A DNA stretch of 64,000 nt from Gymnorhina tibicen. Lineage: Eukaryota > Chordata > Aves > Passeriformes > Artamidae. The stretch lies in the NCBI GenBank assembly GCA_013399875.1, contig VXAZ01004553.1, positions 1,387,546 through 1,451,545 of the forward strand, in the 5' to 3' direction. Position 1 is the stretch's first letter. Each line of letters begins with the position of its first letter. Below are positions 39,401 to 52,169 of the stretch, piece after piece. The position numbers and the translations under genes were made by a program. The notes under the pieces are model-generated. The model saw nothing but the letters and a program-made list of their open reading frames with translations, ran no database searches and had not been told where the DNA came from.

Positions 39401-41349
39401 GGATTGAAAAATACTATTGAAGTATGGAGACAATAACATTTAGGCAAGTACCAGCAAGTCATGCACACACACACACACCTGACAGAATATTTGCATATTT
39501 CTATTTCAATCACAGCACAAAGATGTTTAGGCCTGTCACAGATAACAACCTATTACTGCTTTTTTACCTTGGCCCCATAGTCATATCTACCACTATTTGA
39601 CCTGATTTCCTTTAACCTGATCTTCAGCTGATTCCAAACTTAAGTTTGTTTGGTTTTTGTTTTTTGGGTTTTTTTTAATTTAGAAGGAGCCAAAAAAAGA
39701 GAAGTGCTACCTCTCTAGAGATTCCCCAAGTCTCTCTAATCTCTTTCTTACCACTTAGGGCCTGACAGAACATGAAAAGGATTCTCAAATTTTAAGACAA
39801 CATTTATGGTGTAAGGAGGGGATACTTCTGCCAGCCCCAAATCTGTTGATAGGTTTGAAGACCACTAATGCTTGAGGGATTCAATGCTTCCAAAAGAAGC
39901 CTTTATTTCAGGTGAGAGAATTATGTGCCAGAACCTAACAGCCTCCAGAAGCCCCAGCTTTCTGCTTAACAGAGATAAACCGTTATCTGTTGCACAAAAA
40001 TGAAAGGAATCTGCTGCACTTAAAAATACTTTAGTGACGTAGCAACCAGGAATCAGTTATTTGCACTTGGAATTTTCCCTTCTTTGATGCCTTAACACAT
40101 CGTACCCAGGAAATCAGAAAAATAAGCAACTCAGTGGGAACCATTTCAAGAAATCTGCCCATAAAATAGTGAAAGCTGAATTACAGTTCAGGTGCAGTAT
40201 TTGGAAATGGGATATTTTAATAAGTCTATCATAACAAGATTAAAACTGCAAGACATTGAAACATACTTTGCTTTTGAACAGTTTGATTACCACTTTCATT
40301 CTTTGCCTCCAGATCTGGACATGTTTTTAAAATATCAGTTAATTTTTCTGAGACATTTCTAAGGGGCAGATAAAACAATCTGGATTAAAAAAAAAAAAAA
40401 TCAACCAGAATTACGGTTCATGACTAAATGAACCATCAAACATATGTCCATCAAACATAAATTATTCATTCCTTTTCTAAGTTATATAAATTGAGTACCT
40501 TCTTCAAGTAGAAGACAGTGTTTTGTGTCTTTTACACAAGACCAAGGTCAGATGACCTGTAACAGATAAAAGAAGTGTTAAGTAATTCATCAGAAAGACC
40601 TAAAACTATTTTTGCCAAATTTTTTCCAGTCACCTCTTAGATTAAAACATATTATGCCTCTATACTTGAACAGATTTTTATCATTCTTACCCTGAAAATC
40701 AGCCTTATGCTTATTACCCTGCTGGATCTGGAAATTTTTACCAGCACTGGTGTAAAATCCCAAATTTTAATGACAGGACTCTGTTCTCTGGTAAACATCT
40801 TGTACAACTAGCACAACTGTAAAACTCTTTAAAGAAAAACTCCCTTAACATTTTTTTGAACAAGATTCAGTTTGTGTTTGTCCACACACACAAAAGAATA
40901 AGGCTTTCCAGAGCAGGCAACCTATTCTCACAGATTAGACATCTCAGCTTTATTGACTAATCCCAAGAGGCTTGGAATGGATAGCATTTATCCAAATCTC
41001 TTCTCCTCATTTTTGCAGCTCTCCATTAAAGCCAGAGGCCAATTCCCCTAGGTTATCTACTTCCAATATATTAATTAGGTGCATTAATACCTTTGAGGAT
41101 CTGAAACGTCAGATTTCTGTCATCCTCACACTTATTTATGTAAAATATGACAGCGGTTTCCTCTCCCTCAACGCCACTAACCCAGCAGCTACACGTGACA
41201 TTAACCAGCAGCTCTCTAAGTCCCCACCATCAGCTGGATTGGGAGCTTTTAAACCTGCATCGAACCAAGAGAAAATAAAAAGGACGAAATATTAATTACT
41301 ACAACCCCACAGCCAAAGCTATTCATGCTGTTTTCCCTTAGCTGATAAG

Positions 41350-41545
41350 CCGGGGATGTCTGGGAATGAATTTGGGGGCAGTTCCAGCGCGGCCGGACCG
41401 GCAGCGGCGGGGTGTGGTCAGCAGGTGGCGCTGCTCCCTCCCAGCGCTCCCGTCGGATCCGTCATTCCAGCAGCTGGGAAAAGCCGGGCTCTGCTCTCCT
41501 GCCTGCCTGCCTGGCCGAACGCGCGACAGACAGACGGACTGCCCT
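41350..41545. promoter_or_regulatory. Small CpG-rich block in the SPON1 upstream region
   Basis: About 200 bp with dense CpG and high GC interrupts AT-rich sequence. It contains the candidate CTCF site. Frames on both strands are open but show no recognisable protein, as expected for GC-rich DNA. It could be a distal regulatory element or the promoter of a non-coding transcript. Confidence 0.5.
41418..41433 (+). promoter_or_regulatory. Candidate CTCF binding site
   Basis: TCAGCAGGTGGCGCTG matches the 15-base vertebrate CTCF core consensus CCASYAGRKGGCRCT at every position but the first. It lies in a small CpG-rich block (41350-41545), about 22 kb upstream of the SPON1 start codon and about 440 bp before an ERVL LTR. 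Binding is inferred from motif only. Confidence 0.6.
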
Positions 41546-41875
41546 TCCACAGCAGCACAGCTCCTACAAACCTCTTCACAGAGACTCTTTATTAGGGAAT
41601 AAAAGAGAGAGGGGGAGAAACACGCACTCAGACTCTGGGTTCCTCCCTTTGGAACTGTAAGATTTAAATACCAATGCCATGGTGTTTCCAAACCTCAAGC
41701 TGCTTTGCATATAGAAAAAAAGAATTCACTCATTGTGAAGAGAGACGAGTTTCTCCTCCACTGACGGGCAAGGGTTGTAGCCCTCAAAAGCTTCTACGGC
41801 TGTTCCTTGAGTTTCATCCACTTATCCATCAGAGAGACACAAATGAAAAATTGCTGAAGGAAATTACTTCCTCCC

Positions 41876-42995
41876 TGTATTGGTTTGGCATGGCCTGGTT
41901 TTGGGTAGCAGGGGGGCTGCAAAGAGGGCTCCTGTGAGAAGCTGCTGGGAGCTTCCTACCATGTCTGGCAGAGCCAGTGGCTGATGGCTCTGAAGATGGA
42001 CGTGCTGCTGGCCAGAACTGGGCCTGTGAGAGAGGCTGGTAACACCTCTGTGATGACATAGTTAAGAAGAAAATCAAAACAAAGTCATGGGTTTTTTGCT
42101 TCTAGTCAGAGCAGAGGAGGAGGTGAGAACATGTGAGGGAAAACAACCTGGCGACACCAAGGTCAGTGGAGAAGGAGGGGGAGGAGCTGCTCCAGGTGCC
42201 AGAGCCAAGGTTCCTCTGCAGGCCGTGGTGCAGACCATGGGGAAGCAGCTGTGCCCCTGCAGCCCATGGGGATCCACGGGGGATGCAGAGATCCACCCAC
42301 AGCCCGTGGGGATCCACAAGGGATGCAGAGACCCACCCACAGCCCGTGGGGGAGGTGCTCAGCTGGAGCTGGTGGGTGCCTGGAGGAGGCTGTGATCCAG
42401 TGGGAGACCCGGTGGAGAGAGAGGGCCCTGCTTCCAGGCTGGAGCAGCCTGTCCTTGGAGGGCTGCACCCCGTGGGAAGAGACCCACGGCACAGCAGTTT
42501 TGGGAGGGCTGTGTGCCCGTGGGAGGGACTCACACTGCAGCAGGTGCGGTTTGGCTGCTGCTCATGAGAGCGGACCCACGCCGGGAAGTTCCCGGAGAAC
42601 TGTCTCCCATGGAGGGACCCCACGGCCTCACAGGGAAGGACTCTTCTCCCGGAGCAGCGGAAGGAAATCCTGGTGATGGACTGACCAAACCCCCCTGCCC
42701 TGCCTCCCTGTGCTGTCGGTGGGAAGGAGGGAGGGCCTGGGGGGAGGGGAGGTGTTTTAAGGGCTTATTCTACTTCTCATTACCCTCCTCTGATTCTGTC
42801 AGTAATAAATTTTACTTAGCAACTAAGGTTGAGCCTGTTTTGCCCTTGAAATACTTCTCCCACTCTCCTTATCTCACCCATGAAGCCTCAGTTAACCCTT
42901 TCCTCTTTTCCCTCCTTTTGCCCAGCTGTGGCAGGGGAGGGTGAGCGAGCGACTCTCGTGGGTGCCTGGCCTTGGGCCAGTGTCAAACCACGACA
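41876..42995 (+). mobile_element. ERVL-type solo LTR, 1,120 bp
   Basis: The element begins TGTATTGGTTTGGCATGGCC and ends AGTGTCAAACCACGACA, giving the TG...CA ends typical of LTRs. It is flanked on both sides by the identical 5-bp sequence CTCCC (41871-41875 and 42996-43000). A 5-bp duplication is characteristic of ERVL (class III) integrations. An AATAAA polyadenylation signal lies at 42804-42809, giving plus-strand orientation. There is no internal retroviral coding region and only one LTR, so it is a solo LTR left by recombination. An internal 40-bp tandem repeat is listed separately. Long frames inside it are incidental. Confidence 0.9.
42260..42355 (+). repeat. 40-bp minisatellite inside the LTR
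   Basis: A 40-bp unit beginning CAGCCCRTGGGGATCCAC occurs at 42260-42299 and 42300-42339 with only a few substitutions, followed by a partial third copy at 42340-42355. It lies within the GC-rich middle of the ERVL LTR and probably arose by replication slippage. Confidence 0.85.
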
Positions 42996-45567
42996 CTCCC
43001 TGAGCCAAACCAGACTGTCTCTGCACCATCAGTGGGTAGAGGGTACTGGGAGCACCATCTTTTGCGTGACTGGTAAAACCAGAGGCCCTGAACTGCTGCC
43101 CCAACCCCATGCAGGTCATCAGCTTCCCACCTGCTCCCATTCCATCCCACTTCCAAATACAGCCTTTCCTGTTCTACCCTCAAGACTATTTCTGTTCCTC
43201 TATGTTGCTAAGAAATTCTTGGTTTCCATCTCAAAAAGACACTTAGTCTTTAGACAAATTTTAGGTGGCATGAGCAAGATTAGCAAAAAATGTTCAAGTA
43301 TATAAACATGTATAAAAGGATGTACCGCAATTAAATCCTTAGTGGGATGCAGTCAGTTACTTAATCCGTTTATAGGATTTTGTGAATTCTTGCAAATCCA
43401 AGTATATCCATGTACTATCCAAGCCCACGCTACTTGCTTAGCTTGCCATTTGTCAGAAGACTAATTGCTAAAGAAGTAACATGAATGACCTTGAAAAACC
43501 ATAGCATGCTCTGAGTTCTTCTGATCCATTATTACATTTCTGATCCGCAGACAGAACAGATCACAGGAATGACCTGGTGTGAAAAACCTTGCAAGTTTTA
43601 CCAGTAAATGTTAGGACTGGTCTGCTGGCCTCAAGCCACATGGGAAGAAATACGAGGTACATGAGACAGTTTTCATGATCCTTATGATTTTTTGATTCAT
43701 TGGTGAATTTGGACTCGATGTTCTAGTCATAGAAACATTATATACCACTTCAAATCCTTCAAAATTTTCGTACAAAAGGTCTTAGATTGTGACAAGAACA
43801 GGACCTAAGAGACTTCTTGGTCTTTCCAATTGAAAGAGAAGAAAAATCTTAAAGTAAGACTTTCACTGTGTTTTGATCCTGACAGCTATAACTGAAACTT
43901 GAAAGTAGTAGTATACCAAAAAATAAAAAGTAATGAAAAAAATTCTACATGGCCTAAAAGCTCAAAAATTAGTTTATTCCCTATAGATGCTTAGCAAATG
44001 AGTTGATTTGATTCCCATTTTGTTCATATGAGTTCAGATAATTTACTCTGAGCAACACGTTTTCTGTGAAACAGAAGAAAGACTTTATTATTTTTTTTAA
44101 TCAGCTTTAAAGAAATAAAGCTTTACTCACACAGCCTTCTTACATTAACAATGATAATAAAAGCCAACCCCAATTAAAGTCACTTGGTCATAAAAAAAAA
44201 AAATGTTGCACTTGGCCAATACAACCTTAAGCTTACACTAAAATGTGATCATGTAAATGATGGTAGAGCCCCTCCGTTGCTTTATTCACTTATTCTTTAA
44301 GAAGGGAACATGAACTCTAGACCAAAACATCTCCTACAAAAGTTTCTACAGAACAGTCTGGTCTGTAAACACAAAGGGTCAGAAAGTTAGGCAGCCTAGA
44401 AAGGGAGATTGCAAAAGGAAGGTCATTGTAGAAGGGTATGCTAAGAACGCCCTGTCAACCAGCACAAGTGAAAAAGCAGAGCTTTCCTCTCTGAAAAAAC
44501 AAATATAACTACCAAAAAAATGAAGACTTTAAAGCGTATTCTTCTCAAAGAAAGGCCTTCCAAGGGAAAGAATGCCATTTCCAGTATTTTCTTAGGTGGA
44601 AGAGGGAGAAATAAGATCTTTTCAAAAGAACAGAAGAAGCTGGCACTTCTAGAACTGCTGTGAAGCCTCCGGTTATTTTTCTATTCCAGTGGTTAAGAAT
44701 TGAAAAAGTGCTCATGAAAGGTAACTGCCCATTTTTGATTGCATTTCAATGCTCTTTCCCAAAATGTTTTTATCCAAGGCTGCTCCGCAAACACTCATAT
44801 ACATCCTCGTTATCATTCTTGGAAGACTTTTCATCTTTTTAGCCCTGCATCTTCCAAAAGCCCTTCTAAATTTCCTAATTTTCAGGCAACCTGTCAGTGG
44901 CTTGATAACAGCCTCAGAAGGCTGGGAATGGCTCAGGAGTCGAAGCAACTAATAATAGAGTTCACAACATCTGCTGACATTTGCTTATCCCTAATCATAG
45001 CCGCCACTCAGGGGATTTACCTTTTTGGAGAGGCTGATGCTAGCTGTAAATAATGCAGGAAAAGGTATTGCAGAACAAAAACAATACAGTTCTTTTCTTT
45101 CCTTTTGAATTTTCATGCATCTTTTCAGATCACAATTACATTTTACATTTTCTTAAACACTTCAGCTCAATCAACCCAGTTATGCAACTATTCATATGAA
45201 ACAGAAATTATATTAGCTCGACAAAATTATTCCTTTAAAGATTAACACCCATTTTTCCCGTTTTTGCTCTTTGTACTCATCTAAATAGAAAAGGTTTTTA
45301 AAACTTCATTGACAGCCAACCCACTTTTGCAGCCAATACTAGAACCTTCCATACCTGCTTCTAAATTATTTAACCTACAAGGCCAACAGTAAATTTTATG
45401 TTGAAACTGCTCTATTGACCAGCTTGCCATGAGATTTCAGATAAAACAAGCACATTTTGCTCATGTTGCTCGGTCGAACTTTCATAACCACCAGGGATTT
45501 GATGCCCCAAATTCTTGTATTTGTCTCCAATTTAGATAATCTTTGTACAAAAAGAATAATCAGCAAA

Positions 45568-45660
45568 GATAAAAAAAAATAATAATAAAAAAAGAGAGGG
45601 AGAACCAAATCAACAACATAAAGATAAATGATAAATAAATGACTGATAAATAAAAAAACT
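45568..45660. repeat. A/T-rich low-complexity tract (ATAAA-like)
   Basis: Poly-A and AATAATAAT runs are followed by several GATAAATA words (45620-45655). It is simple-sequence DNA without a recognised element. Confidence 0.65.
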
Positions 45661-47220
45661 CTAAATTAAACCCTGCCACAACTACAACTACATAAGTAGT
45701 CATGTTGCTTCACCATAAAATTAGGAAATGGTTGTTTAAAAGCGATAAATATCATATGCTTCCACACATGTATTCCACATATGTGGAAGACTTAAGTAAT
45801 TTTGCCTGTAAACAAAATTTGCATCCTGCCAATTGTTAAGATAGTTTGGTACCATAAACTAATCTTAAGCAAACTTTCTGGAATCAAATTATCTATCACA
45901 TTGTATTTAACATGTATTCTAAAGCAAAATTCTGTTTACATATATTCTACAGCAAGTATACCTTGTATTATCATTAATTACTCCAAATTAATTAATTCAG
46001 GCTTCCACAGTAATATTTTTCCCCATTCCCTAACAATTTCACCATCAGTCTCTGAGAACTACATAAAAGAGAATCTCATTCTTCTAATGGGCTGGAATTT
46101 ACTTCTCACGGAGAGATTCTTTCTATTTTTACTCCACACAAACCAGTATTGTCTGTTTATGAAATTTCCAACCTTAAAAGAGAAAGAATTTGCAAAAACA
46201 AAGCAATACCAAAAAGAAAATCCCAAACTTTACATTTGCTTATAATTGCTAGAAATCACATAACATAACATTACACAAATTTCCCCAAAAAATCAAAGAA
46301 AACTTGGAAACTTAAGTTTAGAAATCTCCAAGACCCAAATTTCCTAAGAAACTAGAGGAGTCTTAGAAACTTGAGAACTGTAGAAACATTTCTACAGAGC
46401 TCTCTCAGCTGTAAAACAGGAAAAACAAAGTTTCATGAAACAATTGGACTCTCATAAAATATTTTGTGTTTGGGTAAATTCATAACACAAGACCTGGTGC
46501 TGCATTTTTGCATATTGATCTTGAATTAGAAGAAAACTTCATAGTCACTATTGGGTAATTTCTACGTTAAAAAACCAAAGAACTCTAGTTGTTCATGAAA
46601 AGTGAAGTGCAAAAGTTCTGCTAAGTTTCAAATCTTTAACAGATTTTTTTTTTCTTATGAACTTTGTAAGAACAATTAGTTTTCCAAATCACATGGGGGA
46701 GATACACATTCAGATTAATTTAGCGTTTGCTTTTGAAGCTCCGTCAACTGATACCAATCTACTGATAACAATCTACCTCTAATTCTGAAGCAGGAGAGCT
46801 CAGCTAAATCTACTGCAAATTGACAAGAGGAAAATAATAACGAAGGCATAAAATCAGAGGGGGAAGTGAGATATTAAGTGATTTTTGCAAGAAACATTTG
46901 CATCGGGAGCAGTAATTTGCTACAACCTATATGCAAGCGTGTTTGCTACCATAAAGAAGTATTTGGCCTTTTTTTAACCTGCAGAACTGCTCATTTGTTG
47001 AAATTTGTGTTTATTTCAAGCTTTTGTTACGGCAGGGTCTTTGATCTTCACCTGTGTAGGCCATAAAGGATCTTTATGCCACCTTTTCCTTAACTTACTA
47101 GACGAGCCTGTGTTTTACCTATATAAAGTTATCCCCACCTTGCTTGCAAGGGAGGGATGGGTAGTTCTGTTTTCTGCCCAACTTAAATACAAAATCATTA
47201 ATCTGTCAGAAAGCCTTTGA

Positions 47221-47325
47221 AGGATTTTTTGGGGTGATTTTTTTTTTGAGGGGGTGGGGGTGGTGTTTTATTGGGTGTTGGGTTATTGTTTGATAGGTTT
47301 AGGGTTTGTTTGATTTTTTTTCGCT
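47221..47325. repeat. G/T-rich low-complexity tract
   Basis: The plus strand contains T-runs alternating with GGGGG, GGGTG and TTGGG groups. Closely spaced G-tracts at about 47251-47282 could allow a G-quadruplex. There is no associated gene. Confidence 0.6.
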
Positions 47326-50023
47326 CTGAAAATACTTTTGCTATTGTTCTGCAGTTGAACAGTTACCAATATTCACAATTCAGGTCTTGGAATGAACCAA
47401 GCCAATGCAAGGCTCCCAGTGGTTTTAATGGGATCAGGATTTGGTGCTGTAAAACTGGCTGCTCTCCTCCTAAACTCCACGAGACCCATAATGTCATTTA
47501 TTATGTGGCATTAAAACCATGGGTGGTGTAATGCCTGCTCTCTGCATCATTTTACTGTGTGCCTACTGTAGGTTAACATTGTATTGGAGCACAACTCACT
47601 CACTGCAGTAAATTTTCCTGGGAAGGAGCTGTAATATGAAGTAATTAAAATTACAGCAGGATTTGCCTTCTTAACCTTAATAAGCAATTCTGTAAGTGTA
47701 CAAAAAGCAACATTGAACACACTGACTTAAAAAATTGGGTATCTGCTTAAAGCTGATTTAATTTTAAGAATGAGAGAAACAAGATTGCTTCCATTTGCCT
47801 GATTTCTGAAGAACTTTCCCATTAAAGTTATACCAACATTTAGCTAAAAATATTTCTGTATGAAAATCAGGTAATCCCTCACATGGGATATACAGTTTAA
47901 TCTCTGTATTTCAGCAACATTGACAGTAACTTAGAAATGGAGAAAGGCGTGAAAGAAAAAAGTTAATTTTATTGATTTCACATGCTTCAATTATAGGGCA
48001 ACCTCATTCATCCATTCTCTGGCTTCTAAATCTGATCCTGCTTAGATTAAATAAAAATACATTTGTTTTGTAACGAAGCCTTGTGTGCATGTTTTCCCTC
48101 AGTGAGAAATCGTAGGGAAAGCCTTAGGGTTTGTAAGTACTGCCTCTAAAGGGAACAAAGTTTTCTGGTAGGCACGTTAAAATATTCCAAATAATTCAGA
48201 GAAAAACCAGATTGTTTACATACAGCAGAGTGAGAGAAAGATTTGTGTGAACAGACCATCCAAAAGGAAGTAGAGAATCCAAAACTCAAGTGCTTACTAA
48301 TCACACAGTGATTGTGTAAAGCAGCTTTTTCAAGGATTCCTTCCAACAAGAATTGCATAGGAACAAATACAGAGCAATTGGAGAATGGTTTCCTGTAGTT
48401 GTGTTCACAGTCTGTGTGGGAAGCTCAGTTCTAAAAGAAAAAATCTTTAAGATTTCCAAGTACGAAATGCAGAGAAAAAAGTTTCTGTTGTGGAAAGTCT
48501 CCATATACACCAGAATATCCAAACGTGGGGGTCAAGTTTGAACCCAAAGCATAGCCAAAAAGCACTGTAAATAAAGAAGCAGTTGATGATGCTGAAGTGA
48601 TAAAGGAAGACATACTAGACATATAAAATCTTTAAAATGTTCACTCAGAAGGAAATTTGCAGCTCATATAGGAGAGAAACCATTTTTGTTGTACTGTGAA
48701 CAGCACTGAATCTGGGAGAAAGAGCTCCCCTAGATAAAAGAATAATCACAGAAATCCACAGTCTGCTCTGCATTTCCATTTTCATGCCCCTTCATGCTTT
48801 AAGTGAAATGTGCTAATGAACTCTAATCTCTAATGAACTGAGATGCAAAACTGCAAAATGTCAAAGGCTCCAGACTCTGCAAAAATGTTGACTGGACACG
48901 TTGCAGAGCATTTCTTGTATATTTTATTACATGCCTGTAGCAGTATACTCATTCTTAATTCATAAATATCAACAGAAGCAAGAAGAGAAACTCCTACCTA
49001 GAAAAGACAAGACCAGGATCATAAACTACACAAAATGCTGGCTTTTCAGAATACATTTCTGTGCTGGCAGAACTCAGCCCCTACAAGTACGAGATTCAGT
49101 GTCCAACATAAATCGGCTGCTGTGAGGAGTTTGCTGCCGCTCTCTGAATGTTTTCAACAGCAGCATCTTTCTCAGTTTGGCTGAAATCAATCAGTCGAGA
49201 CTGAATGGTGGAAAAAAAAAATAAAATGGGGTAGCAGTTGTGTGGGAGAGAAGCAGCTGAAACCTCACTATTGAGGAGAATGCTCTGTTCTGAAAAGCCC
49301 TCTCTCCTCTCCACAGTGACCTTGGTGATCCTTCCAGTTCTGTGGCAAACAGTATCCATTTCTAACACAAAATGTCTCATTTTTTAATAGGTCGTATAAA
49401 TCTTATCTAACAATTTCTAAGACAGGAACGAAGTATTTCATGTCTGTCTGGCTACCACTTGGTATTTCCTGTGTCATTGAGTAGCATTTTCCATCCCAAC
49501 CCCCTTCCCTTCGAGGGCCACTTTCCAGATGGAACACAAAAAAGTCAGTGAACACAGAGCCAGAAATTAGGCAATACACTGTCGATACTTCAGGTGTTCC
49601 TTGCTTTACAGCATCTAGTGTTACATCACTCTAGATATTCCTAAAGAAGTATATGCAACAATCTAGCACCATTTATGTGTGAACATTTCACTTAAATGGT
49701 GAAATCCACCCAGGATTGTTCAGTCAGAGTTGCTACCCTCTCTTTGAATAGCTTGCTATGCTACCTGGCCAGACCACAAATTGCTCTCTCAGGATTTTTG
49801 GTTAGGGGATATGGGATATGGGACCAGAAATTGTAGTGAGCTTCACAAGTTGCTGAACACGCTTTCCGTCTCTTCCTTGCACCCCAAGCAAGGATAAATA
49901 TAGAAAATATCAAATAACCAGTTGCACAAGGGATCACACAGAGATCAATACCTATTTATATTTTTTTACTTGAATAACCAAATCAAATTAAAAAAAACCC
50001 AAACCCTCAGACGCATTCCCATA

Positions 50024-50175
50024 TGTTGTGGTTTAGCATAGCTTGGTTTTTAGTTAAGGAGAAATCCACCAGGGATTCTTTATATTCTTTAAAGTTTTGA
50101 GCCTGCTTTGTCTTTCTCCTAATCCTTATCTCACAGAAGGAAAATGAGCAAATAGATGCAAACTAAACCACTACA
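50024..50175 (+). mobile_element. Miniature or internally deleted ERVL LTR, 152 bp
   Basis: The left end TGTTGTGGTTTAGCATAGCT parallels the start of the LTR at 41876. The right part (TTTTGAGCCTGCTTTGTC, then CCTTATCTCAC and TAAACCACTACA) parallels that LTR's last 180 bp. The element is flanked by identical 5-bp copies CCATA (50019-50023 and 50176-50180). Thus both termini and the target-site duplication survive while about 1 kb of the interior found in the 1,120-bp relative is missing. It has no coding capacity. Confidence 0.8.
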
Positions 50176-51273
50176 CCATATTTCTGGTTATTTGGTCAAA
50201 ACAGACCTTCACCTAAACAGCCTGATTTTTCTCTACAAGGTTTGGCTTCTGATACACTCAACCTGCCTTTCAGCACAACTTCCAGATCTCTGGAAAAACA
50301 TGCATCAACTTGTAGCTTTTGGAGACACCAGGACCACTCCCACAACAGTCAGCCTGACTTGAGGAGCACTGAAATCAGAAAGTTTATCAGATAAAGTAAA
50401 TCCCACTTCTGCATGTTCATTAGCCATGCACTGAAATCCATTTTCTTGGGGCGGCCTCAGGACACAGTTTTTTGTCAGAAAAGCAGCAAGATCAGTGTCT
50501 TAGATTAAGGTGCTAATTTAAAACTTTGTCATGCAGCTTTGTTTTCCTACTTTCAGATAAACTTTCCAGGTTTCAGATATACAATTCCTTAGGTAAGAAC
50601 CATTTTTTTAAAATCCATTCATTTACAGATAGACTGTCTATAACAAAGTGAATGAATTTAAAGGAATATTTCATTGTACAAAGAACCAAAAGAATCTGAT
50701 GGATGAAGAGTAAGGCGTTAAAATGTCACACCCTCTGAAAAAGATTCCAGTCTAAAATTCAGATTGACATTGGCAAGGCAGCAGTTTCTCTATAATGACA
50801 CAGGCTTTTAAAATGTAGGAAGATAAATGATCAAGAATGCCTGCATTGCAGATTCTTAAAAAATCAGGCTTTGTTGATGAGAAATGAAGTAAAATTTGGG
50901 AAACCACAAACCGTGCAGCTCAGTCAAACAAAACTCATCCACGTCAGTAGGAAGTATGCTATAAAATCCCAGTGAGCATAGCCTTTTAAAAAACATCCAA
51001 GTACAAAGAGTTGTTGCATGGCTTTGTTTTCCAACACTTTAAAACACAGTATGTTCATTAAAAAACATCTGTTCTTATTACAACACATTATAATAACTGT
51101 TAAGGAAAATATTTTGTTTTAATTACTAGCAGATGCAGCTTGCTTAGAAACGTTTCTTTGAACATATAATTTCTGCAAAGGTGACTAATTATTATGACTA
51201 GTTTCATTCTTTAACCAAGGCAACGCAAGCACCATCAGCAGCAAATTTGTGGCCAGGCAGCTTCAGCACCCAT

Positions 51274-51352
51274 TATGATATGACATGATATAATATGATA
51301 TGATATATGATATGATATGATATGATATGATATGATACAATATGATATGATA
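51274..51352. repeat. (TGATA)n pentanucleotide microsatellite
   Basis: TGATA units repeat about fifteen times with a few interruptions (for example TGACA and a TATAA variant near 51283-51295, ACAA near 51338). It begins abruptly after unique sequence and ends at ACTGTACTA. Each unit contains a GATA core on the plus strand. Confidence 0.9.
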
Positions 51353-52169
51353 CTGTACTATACAATATTGTTTTCCCAGACAAGGGCAAGAAAATTTATT
51401 TATTTGCCTTCTTGGGCATCACCAGAACAGTTATCCAATGAGTTCTGGTCAACTCTACTTCTGCAAATCCAGCAGCATAATTTCTCTTGCAGAACTTTTC
51501 CTGTATCTGTAAAAATGTATAAAAAAAAGAACAAAAACCGTGCAGCACTTACAATCTAGCCTGAGCTTTCAGATATGGGATTTATCAAGCAATACTTTCA
51601 ACAGTAAATATACTTGACATTTAGTTGCCAAAGTAAAGTAAATATAGGACCCAATAGTGTCATTTTTATGGAGTAGAACTATACTTCAGAGTATATGTCA
51701 AAAGTGAAATTCATTTAACTAAACTGAAAAGAACCATCTAAAACTGACAAGGGATATGAAAACAGGTTGACACAAACATTTCAAAGATTCTTTTACAAGG
51801 TATCCCTGAGGAGGAGAAACTGTTAGACCATCAAAGAGCATTATCCTGCTACCTACAGAGATTCTTTGTGTAGGATATTACATTTATGCTGCAAAGACTT
51901 CACTGTCCATTAGAATCATTTTGATACTCGCGTGTTGTTTCTCCTATGGTATTATACACCCCGTGCTTGCTCATTAAGTCCCAATATTTGTTTATCAAGA
52001 GCGTGTCAACCCAGCAACAAAGCTGGAGTTCAAATTTAGACAATGCATATGATCAAGGGGAAAAAACAACATTGAATTCTCTGTCGCCTGGTGTGAACTC
52101 ATTACCGTGTATTTACATAATCTTGTTTTGGAAGCTGCTGAAATGACACTGTGCTTCTGAACCTGGTGT

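Larger units (their letters stand above)
20030..41340. other. Gene-free upstream region of SPON1 (proximal)
   Basis: I saw no exon, RNA gene or large repeat array with a recognisable product on either strand over these 21 kb. It holds one CR1 tail (28.7 kb), short tandem duplications (28.1 kb), the AT-rich palindromic tract (29.3-29.6 kb), an A-rich tract (33.4 kb) and A/C-rich simple runs near 24733-24777 and 25580-25630. The rest appears to be unique AT-rich sequence. Confidence 0.6.
43001..50018. other. Intergenic sequence without recognised genes
   Basis: This stretch lies between two ERVL LTRs and is AT-rich single-copy-looking DNA. The only features seen are the A/T-rich tract near 45.6 kb, a perfect 16-bp palindrome at 45773-45788 and the G/T-rich tract near 47.25 kb. 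No frame shows similarity to a known protein. Confidence 0.55.

Noticed and set aside
39462..39479. Short CA dinucleotide run
   Set aside because: It has only about seven units, too short to be notable.
41907..41923. A second CTCF-like G-rich word at the start of the 1,120-bp LTR
   Set aside because: The G-run is one base too long and the 3' part of the core does not match.
42102..42623. Overlapping open frames of 100-173 codons on both strands
   Set aside because: They lie entirely within a solo ERVL LTR and its 40-bp minisatellite and show no retroviral or host protein features.
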